DNA of 64,000 bases from Maea johnstoni (GCA_963942565.1 OZ012695.1:7390922-7454921); one strand, 5' to 3'. Positions 12,373-24,391 are shown, counted from the first letter of the stretch. Notes: generated from the letters alone by a model not told the origin. Translations and numbers: made by a program.

Positions 12373-12758
12373 TAAGCATCGTTATGGACAATTGAATAAA
12401 TCATGAAGTGTGGGTTACTTTTACCTTTATTGAGCTCGAAAAGAACTACTGAGCAACAAGGCCTAGGAAGCTTCCTAGAAACGCAAAACCGTAACATTGC
12501 CAAGACTTGCTTACTAACTTTGGCCCATGATGTTTGTAGATCAATTCTTTGATCTTAACAGTGACCTGATGCTAGCCATTTATAGCAACCTGTCTTAAAA
12601 CACTTATCATAGACAGGAAATTGTCATATGCCAAGTTATTCACTTCAAATCTAACTTTTTTATTATCCCTAAAAAGGTGTAGATGGTATCAGTGAACCTC
12701 ATTTTGAATAATTCATCTGCTGATTTTAAGGTAACTTTGGATGAAATTACATAATGAT

Positions 12759-12922
12759 GAAGGAAGGAAGGAATTGGGTTTTACGTCGCTTTCAACAGCT
12801 TATGTCATATCGCGACGAGATAGAAACCCGGAACCTGGAAGAAATTCCCTACTCTTCACGAATAGTTCCAAGGGGTCTTTCAGTTGCATAAGGACCATAG
12901 ACAGTCCTCTACAACGCCGTAC
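12759..12922 (-). mobile_element. 5'-truncated SINE
   Basis: Read on the minus strand, it matches the body and tail of the SINE at 33903-34150 (GGACTGTCTATGGTCCTTATG, AATTTCTTCCAGGTTCC, GCTGTTGAAAGCGACG). It ends in a short TTCC-repeat tail at its 3' end. The tRNA-like head is absent. The tail resembles SINE tails I know from molluscs and other marine invertebrates. Confidence 0.7.
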
Positions 12923-13489
12923 ATTTATTCTGATAATAATTTAACTTAATGTGATAATAATTTCTGATGATAATTTAATCTTCCATATTGCATAATTGCG
13001 ATATTATGTTCCAATATATTCTTTATTTCCAGTTGTATAACTTATATTGTTTTTGTACTGAATTTCCATTATAAGCTACCAGTTATTTCTTTGGGGGGGG
13101 GGGGGGGGGGGGGGCTCTCCAGGTTGGATGAATATCCCCATCTGTACCTCAGAGTTGAATAAATATAATTTGAGATTAAAGTCGGTAACATTTCCAGTAT
13201 GTCGAACAATATTAATAAAAGGCATTTTTTCTGAAAGGTGGCTATAGAATAGAAATAGTTTCCAAAATCAAAACACAAATAATTTGAAAAAACTGTATTC
13301 TTGATATGATTAATTTTGACTTTGACTGACTTACATCTTTAATAAAGGATTATAAACCCACCCCTATCCCTATGTTGACCATTGCAAATGATACATGTAG
13401 TCCAGACCAAGATTTGATACCAGACACTAAAACCCTTATTATTGGCATATGATAATTTTTGTTGTTAAACTAACTCTTTCTGCCAGTTT

Positions 13490-14350
13490 GAATTCCAACA
13501 TGGCCACCAGTTGCCATGGCAACCAATTTAGAAGTGTACTAATATTTTCTATCTATGTTATGCTGCGCCCCTTTCGACTCTTGCTGTTCCACTGCCAGCT
13601 GACATAACTGTTAATATTATTGAATGGAATATGATATGCATTCATTTGTTTCATTAACAATAGCTCCTGGAGGTCATATTTTTGTGTAATAAGCTTAATC
13701 TTAAGTACAGCAGCTTGGTTATCACCTTGAAATCCCATTTAGATGCCCCCTGATGATAACATTTATTGCGGAATCAGGTTCTGCACCCCTGAAAACCTAC
13801 TTATAGACACCACAATCATGTTTCTAGCTAGTCTGGATGCTTAAATATGCAGAAATATAGCTTTCAGTAGTGGCCATTTTGAATTCCAATATGGCCACTA
13901 GTTGCCATGGCAACCACTGTAAAAATGTATTCAGGTTACAATGTTCTTAATGTGGTTACTAAGTCTGTGTTTAACTGTGTCAATTCAAAGAAACATAGGC
14001 CCAGTTCACTTAAAGCATCTTTATCCCTTAAGTGTTCCATATGCATTTGTTTCATTAACAATACCTTTGGAGGTCAAATTTTGTGTAATAAGCTTAATTT
14101 CAAATATAACAGCTTGGTTGCGATCTTGAAATCCAATTTAAATACAATCTGATGATAACAGCTATTTCAGAATTAAGTTCTGCACCCCTGAAAACCTACT
14201 TGTAGACACCAAGGTCCTGTTTCTAGCTATTCTGTATGCTTGAATATGCAGAAATGTAGCTTTTGGTAGTGCTTATTTCGAATTCCAATATGGCCGCCAG
14301 TTGCCATGGCAACCACTGTAAAAATGTATTTAGGTAACAATGTCGTAAAT
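13490..14350. repeat. ~395-bp tandem repeat carrying perfect RFX X-box palindromes
   Basis: About 2.2 copies. The palindrome GTTGCCATGGCAAC occurs at about 13511, 13900 and 14299, each time after GAATTCCAA(C/T)ATGGCC. Other shared words are TGCACCCCTGAAAACCTACTT and TATGCAGAAAT(A/G)TAGCTTT. The palindrome is the ideal RFX-family site and stays unchanged while the surroundings vary. No coding function is seen. Confidence 0.8.
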
Positions 14351-14973
14351 GTGTGGTATAAACGATTAGCAGATCAAAATGTTGCACATTTTTATACAGC
14401 ATGTATAAATTTTTTGTATTGCTTCAGATACAATACAGAATAACTATCTATAACAATGTTTTCTGAGCCTTAAATCAGCGCAATATCAAGCAACATGGTC
14501 ATATTTCAAAGCCGTCAAATATTTTATCCATAGAATTTTAAATTTTTTTCAACCTAAAATATGATTCTTTACTGTCCATTTTGCCAAGAAATGCATTTTT
14601 ACTGAAAAAAATATCAACTTATTTTTTAGGAAAAAATTTGCTTTCTTTGGAAATGCAAATGGCGTTATCCGATTTTCAGCTTCGTGACCTTTTTGACCTC
14701 TGTTGACCCTAAATGACCTTTCAGAGTTGACCAATCAAAAGGTGGCTGGTCTTAAAATTTGCGGAATGAAAAGTTGCAAATGTAGATGCCTCATTTGTTG
14801 AAACTGCCCCAAAATAACTGAAGTTATAATAAAAAGTCTTACCCCCACCCCCATATTTTAACCAAATTTGGCCACCTGAGGGATTCAGTATACCATATGG
14901 TTATAGGGGTGATAAAAAAAATTGCCCAACACTTGGAGATTAGCATCCGGCAGTTTCTACCACCTGAGGATCT

Positions 14974-16822
14974 CTATATTGCATTTCTAACATAAAACCA
15001 TGCAGGAATCAACATTGCAAGGTTCACCTTTTTGGCTAGTAGACTAAACATCCATATACTATGGTCAACCCCATCAACCCAAATTCTAGCTTTCTCCTCC
15101 CACTGTGTAAAAGGTATTGTATGGAAATCTCGGCGTAATATAGCACCCATATTATCGTGATGAACTTTCACTGTTATGTTAAAGCCAATGACCCATTTTA
15201 AACTCATAACCTTGTTTAGTGAAAGTTTCAAATGTTCTTACATCGCCAACGTAACTGCAGTTCTCCACTTTAAACGGTTTAAGTGTGGGTCTGTAAGATT
15301 CTTTGTGTGATGAATGTAATTTACAACTCGTGACCTTTGTTCATAAAGGAAAATTTCATCAGTCATTAGAAGGCCTCTACTATGAGATTTGGCATAGTAT
15401 ACTGCAACAAAAGCATTTACAAATTCTTTGTTTGCTTTTTTTAATGAATAGAACTTGTCCACTCCAATAGAGCCCCTCTTGGCAGTTCTCTTCCCAACAT
15501 CCTTATGATATCCCTCTATGCCTATGGTGATAGAATTGTGGAATGGCACTGGATCGAGAGAATGGAGGCGATAGAAGTGCCTTGATATAGGGTTGATAGA
15601 AAGGCGTTGGAACTTATTTCCATAAGGACAAACCTACAAAAGCATATGTCGTATTTCTACTCCAATAGCTTCATGGCCATAACCAAAATAGTCCTCAAAT
15701 CCTGAGCCTGCCATGGAGGCCGCTTTAAGCCCATCAATAAAGAATAATATGTCTGCTTCAATATGATCACGTACCCCATGATTCTTTGACAGCATTAAAG
15801 ATGGTAAAAGATTTGTTATTTCACTAATTAAGCCCATCAAATGACCCCATGCATTTTGAACAGAAAATATGTCTTTCCTCTCATGTGCCCCACCTGTGTA
15901 CTGGTTAGTTTGCATTGAAAAGTAACCAGTAGTTTCAGAGATGTACATATTTGGCATTAACACCATCTCTACACAGACTATGAATCTTCTTGAGGAATCC
16001 AAGTTTTTTAGGGAGACTTTTGCAGATTTCCAAAATGGCATAGGTAAAGAAATATAACCGTCCCAGTCAGTATTAACCTCTACATAACTAGATCCATTTT
16101 CATTTGTGAATCTTTTTAAACATCTTAGCTTTTTTCTACCAATACTAGCTCCATTAAAATCATTTAAGCTCTGTCCATTTGGTTGACTGGCACTAAACAA
16201 GACTCCTAGAGGAATTTTATGAACTTGCACATTGGGAGTCCTGTCAAAGTGCATACTCAAAACCAAGCTATTCCAATCAAATGGAACCTTGCTGTCCTCA
16301 GTTACCTGTATTCTAAACGAGAATATCACACCTGGTGAGTTAATTCTAGAAATCACAATACTGGATTGTGAAGAGATATTAACACAGTTCAGAGAACACT
16401 CTTTGCCTGTTACAGAATTCCCTTCAGGTCTGCCTAGTGTACTTGCTGATTTCTGAAATTCCTTCTCTCGAATTGCTCTATTCTTGTGGAAATGAAATGG
16501 TTCAGTCTGGCTCAGTGGTGGAAATTTATGTTTGGAAATATTTAGATAAATCATAATTTTACATGGATTTATAAACTTTCCAGTTTTCAACCAATCTACG
16601 TCGTGACTGCATTCAGCTATCTTATGAAGAACTCCATCTGGCACAAAAAATGTGACCAAATAACTGACATGGATGTACCTTTTGTAGCATATTGGTGAAT
16701 AGGTTTGACACCCAGCATTTAAATCTTTGTGGCGCGTACTCAATGGAGCATAAAATGGCCATTTATCAATATTTAAGTCAGAAAGCTTTATTATAAATTC
16801 TTTATCATCATCAACAATGAAC
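14974..16822 (-). pseudogene. GH172/DUF2961-like glycoside hydrolase, 5' end lost in gap, two in-frame stops
   Basis: One minus-strand frame runs from the gap edge to 14974, as three stretches of 395, 131 and 87 codons separated by TAG (15634-15636) and TAA (15238-15240), with no frameshift. Family features, numbered from the gap edge: LSMHFDRTPNVQVHKIPLG (~188-206), ISLPMPFWKSAKV (~257-269), AWGHLMG (~324-330), HIEADILFFIDG (353-364) and GSGFEDYFGYG (372-382). The last stretch holds the second jelly-roll signature (MGAILRRDF, KARIWVDG, LIPAWF). DUF2961 includes GH172 enzymes acting on fructo- and arabinofuranosides. E355 and E376 are 21 residues apart, the spacing I recall for the catalytic glutamates. 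No signal peptide can be seen because the start is missing. The stops suggest a young pseudogene; a sequencing error or read-through is possible. Confidence 0.85.
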
Positions 16823-17022
16823 NNNNNNNNNNNNNNNNNNNNNNNNNNNNNNNNNNNNNNNNNNNNNNNNNNNNNNNNNNNNNNNNNNNNNNNNNNNNNN
16901 NNNNNNNNNNNNNNNNNNNNNNNNNNNNNNNNNNNNNNNNNNNNNNNNNNNNNNNNNNNNNNNNNNNNNNNNNNNNNNNNNNNNNNNNNNNNNNNNNNNN
17001 NNNNNNNNNNNNNNNNNNNNNN
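16823..17022. other. Assembly gap (200 N)
   Basis: Exactly 200 undetermined bases, probably a nominal gap size. It is followed by a TA microsatellite, which likely caused the break. The gap removes the upstream part of the GH172-like frame. Confidence 0.99.
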
Positions 17023-17045
17023 ATATATATATATATATAATATAT

Positions 17046-17094
<49 letters not shown>
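17023..17094. repeat. TA microsatellite
   Basis: Nearly pure TA dinucleotides next to the gap. The apparent Tyr-Ile reading frames here are artefacts of the repeat. Confidence 0.98.
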
Positions 17095-17096
<2 letters not shown>

Positions 17097-17966
17097 GCAC
17101 CATTACAAAGGATTTACCAGGGCGTGTCAAAATATCCTTGCTAGCTAAGTAAGGGGATGATGCCTAAGTTTTTATTTTTTCCTCTGTGTAATGTAAGCGA
17201 ATAGTTTTGAAAGTCTTGTTTGTTAAACCTGTATAACAACGAAGGGATGTAAGATAAAGTTCTTTCCCCTTCTGCCTGTAAGGGATATACACGTGTTATG
17301 CATAATGCCTGTCAACTGGGTGACATGAACCTCCAGAAAACGTGCGGGTTTGAAACGGAAACAGTTAGGCCATATCACTATATATCATGAATTAACTTTT
17401 GTTAAAACCTGCATATCATTATTTTTGTTAAGCAATATGTAACCATCATACATCCATTACCTGCTCGCGAGTGAAAAAGAAACATTACATGATTTAATAT
17501 GTATTACTAGTTATGAATGAACTTATTACAGTGTACATTGACACATTGGGAAGTGGACACCCCTCCATATTGTGGACAAACTAGATAGATAAATAGAAAG
17601 ATATGCATGCATGCATATATATACACACAGCTTAGAGTTTCGCCGAACTTACTATATTTGGCAGGTGTCCAATAAAATCAAACATTAGAAAATACTTTCC
17701 AGTTATTTCAGTTTTTCGCCATCAGGGTGTATTCGTGCAGAATCAAAATTACTTGAGAGGTCTCTAATTTCTTAGATGATTATCAACTTTTGCTGAGTAA
17801 CCCCATTAAGGAAGACTTCTGTTTGTACTAAACAACCCATATACTTTGCTTCAAATAAGTTTTTTGTCTTTCTGCGATTTTGTACGATGGACCCAGTGTG
17901 GAAGAGCAAATAAACGTATTTTTTTTGGTGGGGGGGATGGGGTAGAAAGTTTTTAAAAAATTAATA
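17095..17966. other. Intergenic, nothing recognised
   Basis: AT-rich sequence with no supported gene or repeat family beyond short homopolymers (T and G runs near 17920-17940). Confidence 0.5.
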
Positions 17967-18205
17967 TCACTCCCATTTATTGGGGAGAGGAAATAAATTT
18001 AAATCTATTTTCACTCCGGTTTATGTGGGGAGAGAAAATAAATTTAGGTTGATTTTTACACCCGTTTATTGGGGAGAGAAAATAAATTTAAATCTATTTT
18101 TTCCCGACCACTATAGAAAAGGATGGAAAATAGATCTCAAGCAATGACTCGTTGCCTGGCTCATTTTCCTATTGGTATGGGGTGTTATCTTTATATCTGG
18201 CTGTA
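17967..18205 (+). repeat. Short tandem units plus unique tail, first copy
   Basis: Three units of about 50 bp contain TTTATTGGGGAGAGAAAATAAA or close variants. They are followed by TTTTTCCCGACCACTATAG and GCCTGGCTCATTTTCCTATT. The whole block recurs in direct orientation at 21059-21245, so 2.9 kb of sequence is flanked by two copies. Confidence 0.8.
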
Positions 18206-18223
18206 CATTAAAGCTACTCCACC

Positions 18224-18628
18224 TAGAGCTGCACTCACCACTCACGAACTCGAGTGGCTCGAGCCCTGGTTCAAACTCGCCATGCTCGAGCTGAAGTGTT
18301 CAAATCGCGAGCTCGTCTATGTTGGGAACACAAACGTAACAGAGAGCACCTAAGACACATTATAAACATACATAACTGCTTATCGCGGTCATGTCTTCTT
18401 TACAATCTCCAATGTATGCATTCAAGCGGTGTTGAGTGTTATTCTGACCTTTGTACCTCGTCCGCACGCTTTAAAATTAAATAAACATGGCAATGTTAAT
18501 GAATCTTCGCCAATAAATATTCATATCTTAATAGCTGGGGTGGAAAATAATTATTCTTTTGGAAAATCGGAGCGTCCGTGAGCTCAAGAGCTCACGACTC
18601 AAACGGGTGGTGAGCTCATGAGTTGATA
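18224..18628. mobile_element. ~400-bp interspersed MITE-like repeat, copy 1
   Basis: It begins TAGAGCTGCACTCA and contains ACTCGAGTGGCTC, AACACAAACGTAA, GTCATGTCTT and TTGTACCTCGTC, all shared in order with 41918-42285. The ends are loosely inverted (CACTCACGAACTCGAG against GAGCTCATGAGT), and the TAGAG start is hAT-like. No target duplication could be proved. Confidence 0.7.
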
Positions 18629-19089
18629 CACAAATTGCTGTTTAGGCCCAAATTAGCATGGGAGAATGGAAATGCAATCAGGAAGTGATTATGTGTAGTA
18701 TAAAGGTAGTTCAAACAAGTTTTTGTACGAAACAAGCCCTGCGGGGAGTCTGCTGGCAGTTAAATTGCACTCAGAGAATAGAGTTATATTCAAAGGAAAA
18801 TATGAAATATTAATATCACTGATTCATCAGTGGCAGGACAACCCTAGAAAAACGATGCAAAACCAATAATCTATAATTATTGGTTAATGCAGGTGGTTAA
18901 TGTGGGTTAACAATCAAACATGATGCTCTGGACGTCAAAGCTTTCACAGTATTCACAAAAAGGCCCTACCATCCAGGTGCATTTAATATCTTCCTAATAA
19001 AGGCATACTTTCGGCTAATTTTAAATGGTGGAAATGCAAAAATAAAAATAAAACAACAGATATTGATTTATGAAGTTGTACTTAACTGG
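18629..19089. other. Intergenic, nothing recognised
   Basis: AT-rich sequence without a supported gene, RNA or repeat family. Confidence 0.5.
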
Positions 19090-20660
19090 AAAGTACCCGC
19101 CCTGTTATTATTCACAAACTCTGGTCATTCAGTAAAATTTACATATTTGTTCGTAATTTCATAACGCTACGAGTATTCTCGAGGGTAGGGTAGTGAAGGT
19201 ACCGCATTCTACACCAACTGCGATCTTGCAGTTGGTAGACCGTCCCTGCCTGTGCTGCCGTTCAGGAACACGTTGACGTTGAGACCAGAATTTGGAATTT
19301 TCATTTTTAGTCAGTTTTTTTCTGCCAAATTGCGGCTAGGGCGTATTTAGGGCAGTTGTAACAGGTGGAGGAATTAGAAAAATCCTTTTTTTTTCGTTTG
19401 GCAATTCGTTTAATGAAACTACGAGTATTCTCGAGGGTAGGGTAGTGAAGGTATCGCATTCTACACGAACTGCGATCTTGCAGTTGGTAGACCCTGCCTG
19501 TGCTGCCGCTCAGGAACACGTTGAGACCAGAATTTGGAATTTTCATTTTTTGTCAGTGGTTTTCTGCCAAATTGCGGCTAGGGGTATTTCGGCAGTTGTA
19601 AAAGGTGGAGGAATTAGAGAAATCCCTTTTTTTCATTTGGCAATTCTTTTAATGAAATAAATATTAGAGCACACAGATATCCCTACGACCACACACTTAG
19701 GGCTACGTAACTTATGTACCAAAAGTTCAAAAAGCTCGGCTAACAGATAAGGTATCGCATGATAATGCGATCTTGCAGTTGGTAGACCCTGCTTACGCTG
19801 CCGCGCAGGAACACGCTTAAACTTAAATTTGGAATTTTCATTTTTGGTCAGTTTTTTTGCCAAGCATGCTGGGAACGCTCGAATCTGACTGAGATCTAAA
19901 ATCAACCGGCTGGGGCGCATGTAAGAAGGTGTGGATGATAGGGAAACCAATCCGCCACTTGGTTTCAAGTCTAAGGCATCAATCTTTCATGCCCCCCAGC
20001 AGGGACTCAAATTCAGACAGGGTCGAGAGACAGCTAGCAGTCATTGGCAACGCAGTAGCCCACACCGCAGGCCACGGTCAAGTTCAGTGGAGGGTATCGG
20101 GGCGAACCACCGACACACCATCCACCAAAAAGTTGCATTCCCCTCACGCCCCCGACCTGATGACACATCGAGAGTGACGGGAAAGCGCAACAATCATTGA
20201 TTGTACGTAGCCTACCTGAGCCAATGATCCTACTTATATAGGTAGATTGGAGTACAGTAATGTGCTTACAGTAGTTGACCAAATTTTAACTTTTCCAAGT
20301 TATTTGATTGAATAAAACTGTTCAACTTTAACTTTATCGAAATTGTAAATACTAGTAGTTTAGAATATTCCTATTGAAAGAAATATTCATGATTTTGTCA
20401 CATTGCCGAATTAGGTACCTTTTACACCTCTGTGGGTGTATTTGTTCTTGTTTTATCGCCGCTCATGGCTATTAATAGAACATAGTTCCGCATTTGTCAT
20501 TCGTCGACCGTGATTGGGTCACATTTTCGAAAATTATTTACTTTGCGTATGCCACGATATAAAAACACATTTGAAGTTAGTGAGTGGTATACTATTTTTA
20601 TCTATCTATTAAAGTGTCGATAACTGTTCTAATGTAATACTTTTGTTGGGAAATGTTAAG
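19090..20660 (+). repeat. Interspersed repeat family X, copy 1
   Basis: It starts with two to three tandem units of about 245 bp containing ACGAGTATTCTCGAGGGTAG, the hairpin AACTGCGATCTTGCAGTT and TCTGCCAAATTGCGGCTAG. A shared single-copy tail follows, ending in a promoter-like block (GTCGACCGTGATTGGGTCAC, then ATATAAAAACAC near 20558, then ACTTTTGTTGGGAAA). The same arrangement is found at 56640-58680. No protein is recognisable. Confidence 0.75.
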
Positions 20661-21058
20661 AGCTGGTTCTTCATCTCATTTCAAGCATAACTAAAATGAC
20701 TGGAGAAGAGCCAGCAGGAACCACAGACTTCTCCTGAAAATGTGTTTTTGATATAGAGGGTAACCAAAGCCTTCCTTTAAGTACGTATTCGCTTTCAAAA
20801 CTCTGCTCGCGGGACCGGAAAACAGTAATAATAAGTACCCTCGTTTAATATTGCCTAGCGTGTAATACAGCCAAGGGTATCAGGCTACATATCTATTGTT
20901 CCCATATCCCAGCGTTAATCCTGTTAGCCGCTAAGATAAGTGGATTAAGAGGATTGGTATCACTATGGAAATGATCCGTAAACTTACGACAATAATGTTT
21001 CCGAATTGGCCTCATCGATTCTGAGTCTAACCTGAAGCATCAGAAAAATCATGCTGCA
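20661..21058. other. Intergenic, nothing recognised
   Basis: No gene, RNA or repeat family is supported here. Confidence 0.5.
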
Positions 21059-21245
21059 TTTTCACTCCCGTTTATTGGGGAGAGAAAATAAGTTTGAATT
21101 TATTTTCAATCCCGTTTATTGGGGAGAGAATATCAATTTAAATTTATTTTTCCCGACACTATAGAAAAGGAAGGAAAATAAATTCCAAGCAATGAATGGT
21201 TGCCTGGCTCATTTTTCTATTGGTATGGGGTGTTATCTGTATTTC
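21059..21245 (+). repeat. Short tandem units plus unique tail, second copy
   Basis: Direct-orientation copy of 17967-18205 with two instead of three TTTATTGGGGAGAGAA units and the same tail (CCCGACACTATAGAAAAGGA, TATTGGTATGGGGTGTTATC). Confidence 0.8.
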
Positions 21246-21660
21246 AAATAGGAAAATGACACCCTACTTCTACCTGATATGCAAGGCCTAAACGAGTCTT
21301 TAGGGAAATTTCTCGTCACAGGAAATACATCTGTTCTACAGTAGACAGATGAAAGTATTGAAATATGTTGTATTGCAAACTAAGCAATATGAAACTAGGC
21401 ACCAGACCTGGCCTTCCCTCTGCTAAACAATGTGCAGTAGACATCTTACAAGCCAATTGGTGGCTGGTTGTCGGAATCTATAACCCTCCTGACAGCTGAA
21501 ATATTGTAGGCAACAAAAAAAAAGTGTCCAATATTTGATTGAACTAAAATTACATTATATCTAGATTATATCTACCAATGTAGTTATTTTGCTAAAATCG
21601 AATTAGGTCTAGCTTATAGCCATCTTAACAATCAAAAATATTCTACAAGGTCTAGTAGCC

Positions 21661-21860
21661 GTTGGACGTCACATGTGACGTCCAACTGGACAGTACTGGA
21701 CCACACTGTGACACTTCGCTTGGTGTCACTGTGACATCACAATTCTATGCCAGTATAACTTAAATGTCCAACTGGTGTGGCGTCCAAGTGGACACTTTTG
21801 CGCTACACTGTGACACTGCGCTAAATGTCACTGTGACGTCGCGTTTCTGTGCCGGCGATG
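21661..21860 (+). repeat. Outer tip of left palindrome arm, nested small palindromes
   Basis: The tip is a perfect small palindrome (GGACGTCACATGTGACGTCC, 21664-21683). Behind it are two stem-forming blocks: CACTGTGACACTTCG...GGTGTCACTGTGAC and CACTGTGACACTGCG...ATGTCACTGTGAC. The right arm ends in the same structure (31637-31834). TGACGTCA-like half sites recur. Confidence 0.85.
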
Positions 21861-23237
21861 GACAGTTAGGGGTCTTGTAGTCTGTCACACAAATGTAGTT
21901 CCGCTGGTGTCCGCCAGGTGCTCAATATTCTCCTTAATTAACTGATTATACACACTCGGCGTGTGTATCAATTGAATAACAAAAGGAAATCACTCAATTT
22001 GAACATTTACTTAGTACATCTTCCACTTTAGACGTTGAAGAGTACATATAGTGCCGTTTATACACTCCTGGTGTGTGCCTCCAAAGTCGGCCTCGCTAGT
22101 TGTGGACAGTTAGGGGTCTTGTAGTCTGTCACACAAATGTAGTTCCGCTGGTGTCCGCCAGGTGCTCAATATTCTCCTTAATTAACTGATTATACACACT
22201 CGGCGTGTGTATCAATTGAATAACAAAAGGAAATCACTCAATTTGAACATTTACTTAGTACATCTTCCACTTTAGACGTTGAAGAGTACTTATAGTGCCG
22301 TTTATACACTCCTTGTGTGTGCCTCCAAAGTCGGCCTCGCTAGTTGTGGACAGTTAGGGGTCTTGTAGTCTGTCACACAAATGTAGTTCCGCTGGTGTCC
22401 GCCAGGTGCTCAATATTCTCCTTAATTAACTGATTATACACACTCGGCGTGTGTATCAATTGAATAACAAAAGGAAATCACTCAATTTGAACATTTACTT
22501 AGTACATCTTCCACTTTAGACGTTGAAGAGTACATATAGTGCCGTTTATACACTCCTGGTGTGTGCCTCCAAAGTCGGCCTCGCTGGTTGTGGACAGTTA
22601 GGGGTCTTGTAGTCTGTCACACAAATGTAGTTCCGCTGGTGTCCGCCAGGTGCTCAATATTCTCCTTAATTAACTGATTATACACACTCGGCGTGTGTAT
22701 CAATTGAATAACAAAAGGAAATCACTCAATTTGAACATTTACTTAGTACATCTTCCACTTTAGACGTTGAAGAGCACATATAGTGCCGTTTATACACTCC
22801 TGGTGTGTGCCTCCAAAGTCGGCCTCGCTAGTTGTGGACAGTTAGGGGTCTTGTAGTCTGTCACACAAATGTAGTTCCGCTGGTGTCCGCCAGGTGCTCA
22901 ATATTCTCCTTAATTAACTGATTATACACACTCGGCGTGTGTATCAATTGAATAACAAAAGGAAATCACTCAATTTGAACATTTACTTAGTACATCTTCC
23001 ACTTTAGACGTTGAAGAGTACTTATAGTGCCGTTTATACACTCCTGGTGTGTGCCTCCAAAGTCGGCCTCGCTAGTTGTGGACAGTTAGGGGTCTTGTAG
23101 TCTGTCACACAAATGTAGTTCCGCTGGTGTCCGCCAGGTGCTCAATATTCTCCTTAATTAACTGATTATACACACTCGGCGTGTGTATCAATTGAATAAC
23201 AAAAGGAAATCACTCAATTTGAACATTTACTTAGTAC
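21861..23237 (+). repeat. 244-bp tandem repeat, left arm (5.6 copies)
   Basis: Units begin GACAGTTAGGGGTCTTGTAG at 21861, 22105, 22349, 22593, 22837 and 23081; spacing is exactly 244 bp each time. The sixth unit stops at CTTAGTACA. Units are nearly identical, so the array is kept uniform by recent duplication or conversion. Each unit holds the short inverted pair ACACTCGGCGTGTGT. Confidence 0.97.
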
Positions 23238-24102
23238 AGGTACAGAGGGGGGCCGCACCCGCGTTACGTATTTCGCGGCAGAAGGGGTCTTTTTTTTTAA
23301 GACCTCCGCAGGTCCGAGATTTTGTAAAAAATGGGTACTTTTTTGTACCCAGGTACGAAGTATATAGGGGTCAAAATCCCCTTACAATCCACGAAATATA
23401 CGCGGCTCTGACACTGAGTGACTCCTGAAGTGACTGTGCTTCCGAGATTGCTGCCGCCACTTGCTACCGCTAAACACGCAGAGAATGATAAATCTAAAGT
23501 TAAAATACGTGTTGTGTTCATCCAATGTCAGTGTTTTCATAAAAGAAGGGGTGTTTATTTAGTGGAAAAAGGCAGCGTTTTTATTAGAATAAGAGTGTTT
23601 TTTTTGGCCAGAAAACGGTGCTTTAGGGTTATTTTTAAATTTTGTTAACGAGCGTATGCGCCCCCTAAATACCCAAGTGCCCCCCCCCTCCCCGGGCTTT
23701 TCAAGTAATTTAGCGATGTTCAAAATCTAGTACACTGTTGCAGAAGAAACAGCTTGGGCTGAAACATTTCTTTCCACAGTAAGATAATGTTTGAATTTAG
23801 GTAAGGAAGTATATAATCCACCGGCTTGCTTCTGACGATTGACTTCAAAAGTTCTATGTGACCATTTTCTATCATGTACATCCGTGTTAATATTTTATAA
23901 AGACAACTAATCCGCTCACATAGCACTGATATAAACATCTGACCCAATCCTTTTCTTTCTATCTAGGCCTACCTCTCCTCGCCGTCATTATTTTGATATC
24001 AGTGGCGTTTTTTTTTTTTTTGCATTTTGACAGCATTTCAATTTTTTTTTGGGGGGGGGAGGGGGATGGGGCGGGGATAGTGCACCGACGTATTAGTATT
24101 CA

Positions 24103-24161
<59 letters not shown>

Positions 24162-24171
24162 CAAGTAGTAG
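24103..24171 (+). repeat. TAG trinucleotide microsatellite, left arm
   Basis: A GTA/TAG array interrupted by ACAAGTAG, followed by two smaller arrays at about 24241-24295 and 24389-24435. The right-arm counterparts are CTA arrays at 29166-29235, 29321-29385 and 29455-29532 and are slightly longer. Confidence 0.95.
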
Positions 24172-24391
24172 TTTGAATTTGGATTGTTCATCACCTTTTC
24201 TGCCATATTGCAGCTTATCGTAATAGCCAGTTGTATATGGTGGTAGTAGTAGTATTCATAGTAGTAGAAGTAGTAGTAGTAGTAGTGGTAGTAGTAATTT
24301 GAATTTGGATTTTTTTCTTCTGCCACATTGCGGCTAAGTCATGATTAACCAGTTGTATCTAGTGATACTAAAAGTATTAATCGTTCGTAGC

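Noticed and set aside
14974-16822. Reading the double jelly-roll GH172-like protein as a viral capsid
   Set aside because: The sequence motifs (LPMPF, GSGFEDYF, LRR...VDG) are those of DUF2961 enzymes; only the fold is shared with capsids and no other viral gene is nearby.
21861-23237. Regular 244-bp repeats considered as a CRISPR-like array or a gene cluster
   Set aside because: Units are contiguous without unique spacers and have no open frames; the setting is an animal genome.
24093-24326. Poly-Ser and poly-Tyr frames around the TAG arrays and their mirror at 29297-29542
   Set aside because: Trinucleotide microsatellite artefacts with no flanking coding signal.
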